Below, piece by piece: positions 5,444 to 6,202 of a stretch of 6,202 bases of DNA (the first letter of the stretch is position 1; every line of letters begins with the position of its first letter). Below the pieces are notes generated by a model that did not search any database, had not been told where the DNA came from, and saw only the letters and a program-made list of their open reading frames with translations. The stretch comes from Lachnospiraceae bacterium (GTDB taxonomy: Bacteria > Bacillota > Clostridia > Lachnospirales > Lachnospiraceae). The DNA lies in the NCBI GenBank assembly GCA_024699395.1, contig JAILPU010000220.1, positions 1 to 6,202 on the forward strand, given 5' to 3'. Position numbers and translations under genes: made by a program.

Positions 5444-6202
5444 TTAACCCCTCTGCATTATCTCTATACATTCGTCACATTTGTTCATGACTTTATCCAT
5501 TGCCACATCTTCGAGATAAATATTAAGCTGTTCCACCTGCTTGGATACCTCGTCCGGGATTCCCTCACTCTCCATTTTTCTGGCTGCACTCTCGGCGCCG
5601 TCAAGATCGAACAGATTAATGCACTCTTTTATATTAATTATGTTGTCTATAAAAATATCTTTGCTTACATTCTCATTGCCCGAAGCTTTTCTTATAAACA
5701 TACCTATGTCAATTCGAAGCTTCTCCATGTAATCCACGATTTGAGAGGTATACTCTCTGGTCACATTCAAATCGCCGTTACGGGCGGTAAGCTCCGCCTT
5801 AAAGAGCAGTCTTGCAAAATCAGAAGCTCCCACCATTCTTGCTTCATTTCTTATATCGTGAATGGTTTTCTTATATTCGTTTAAAAGACTGTTTAAAATA
5901 CAACCCTCTAACATCCTGGGCTTTAAAGTAAGAGTTCTGTGGAAGGAAGTCAAAGCATCCAGAAACCTTCTGTCACTTCCCATAAACCTCATGCCGGTTT
6001 TAATCTCCACGCCCTCTATCTCTTCGGGAATCTGAAGTTCTTCATCCCTCTTTGGCTCTTCATCGGAATAGATTATGCGGTTGTCCTCAAACCATTCCTT
6101 AATCTTAGCCCTAAGATAATCAAAGCTTAACTCTCTGGATAGATAATCGTCGGCTCCCGCACTCTGGCAGTCAAGCCTGTTCTCCTGGGTAAGCTGTGAT
6201 GA
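5444..6202 (-). CDS. Phosphorelay protein, C-terminal part: receiver tail, Hpt domain, helical tail (partial)
   Basis: The reading frame stays open to the window edge, giving 252 residues with the N-terminus missing. The first residues shown (about 1-43) are the end of a receiver domain: AGADDYLSREL (15-25) followed by an amphipathic helix. The usual Lys of the DDYLSKP motif is Arg23. An acidic linker (46-63) follows, then an Hpt-like domain (about 64-170) starting GVEIKTGMRFMGSD. His115 in IHDIRNEARMVGA is the likely phospho-accepting histidine, although the HxxKG consensus reads HDIRN. A helical tail (about 190-252) contains FDLDGAESAARKME. A GTG at 6010 could be read as a 188-aa start, but homology continues upstream of it, so it is an internal valine codon. 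The complete protein may be a hybrid histidine kinase or a REC-Hpt protein. It ends 36 nt before the dual-receiver gene, its probable phosphotransfer partner. Confidence 0.82.
   Translation of the reverse strand, partial: SSQLTQENRLDCQSAGADDYLSRELSFDYLRAKIKEWFEDNRIIYSDEEPKRDEELQIPEEIEGVEIKTGMRFMGSDRRFLDALTSFHRTLTLKPRMLEGCILNSLLNEYKKTIHDIRNEARMVGASDFARLLFKAELTARNGDLNVTREYTSQIVDYMEKLRIDIGMFIRKASGNENVSKDIFIDNIINIKECINLFDLDGAESAARKMESEGIPDEVSKQVEQLNIYLEDVAMDKVMNKCDECIEIMQRG

Noticed and set aside
5444..6010. A complete 188-aa gene starting at GTG 6010
   Set aside because: The frame continues open to the window edge and encodes a recognisable receiver-domain end before this codon, so the GTG is an internal valine and the gene is partial.

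Overview
The window looks like chromosomal DNA from a low-to-mid GC Gram-positive bacterium of the class Clostridia, most likely a Lachnospiraceae relative. This is inferred from the strong purine-rich (GAGGGG, GGAGG) ribosome binding sites, the YesL/DUF624 membrane protein, the stand-alone receiver and Hpt proteins, and the MetG type with a C-terminal tRNA-binding domain. All six credible genes lie on the minus strand, so transcription runs from position 6202 towards position 1. There is no tRNA, rRNA, CRISPR array or recognisable transposase.

In transcription order, 6202-5444 is the C-terminal part of a phosphorelay protein: the tail of a receiver domain, then an Hpt domain, then a helical tail. 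Its start lies outside the window. At 5407-4622 is a protein of two receiver domains, the first degenerate and the second with every catalytic residue. At 4608-2635, only 13 nt further on, is methionyl-tRNA synthetase (metG). A 165-nt spacer (2634-2470) holds overlapping inverted repeats. It is followed by a compact group: an alpha/beta hydrolase of the monoacylglycerol-lipase type (2469-1522), a GNAT acetyltransferase overlapping it by 11 nt (1532-1047), and a DUF624 membrane protein (1028-327) 18 nt later.

The Hpt protein and the dual-receiver protein form an obvious phosphorelay pair: an Hpt histidine can pass phosphate to a receiver aspartate, and neither visible protein has a DNA-binding output domain. 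The close linkage of this pair to metG is the oddest feature of the gene order. The hydrolase, GNAT and DUF624 genes look co-translated, but I see no shared pathway for them.

Beyond the last gene (326-1) there is no gene. This stretch holds a small imperfect dyad (265-290) and, at the very start of the window, a perfect 88-bp inverted repeat with a 20-nt loop (1-196), about 23% GC in the arms. It is either a real long-hairpin element or a fold-back artefact at a contig end. It is the most striking non-coding signal here, and the sequence alone cannot settle which it is.
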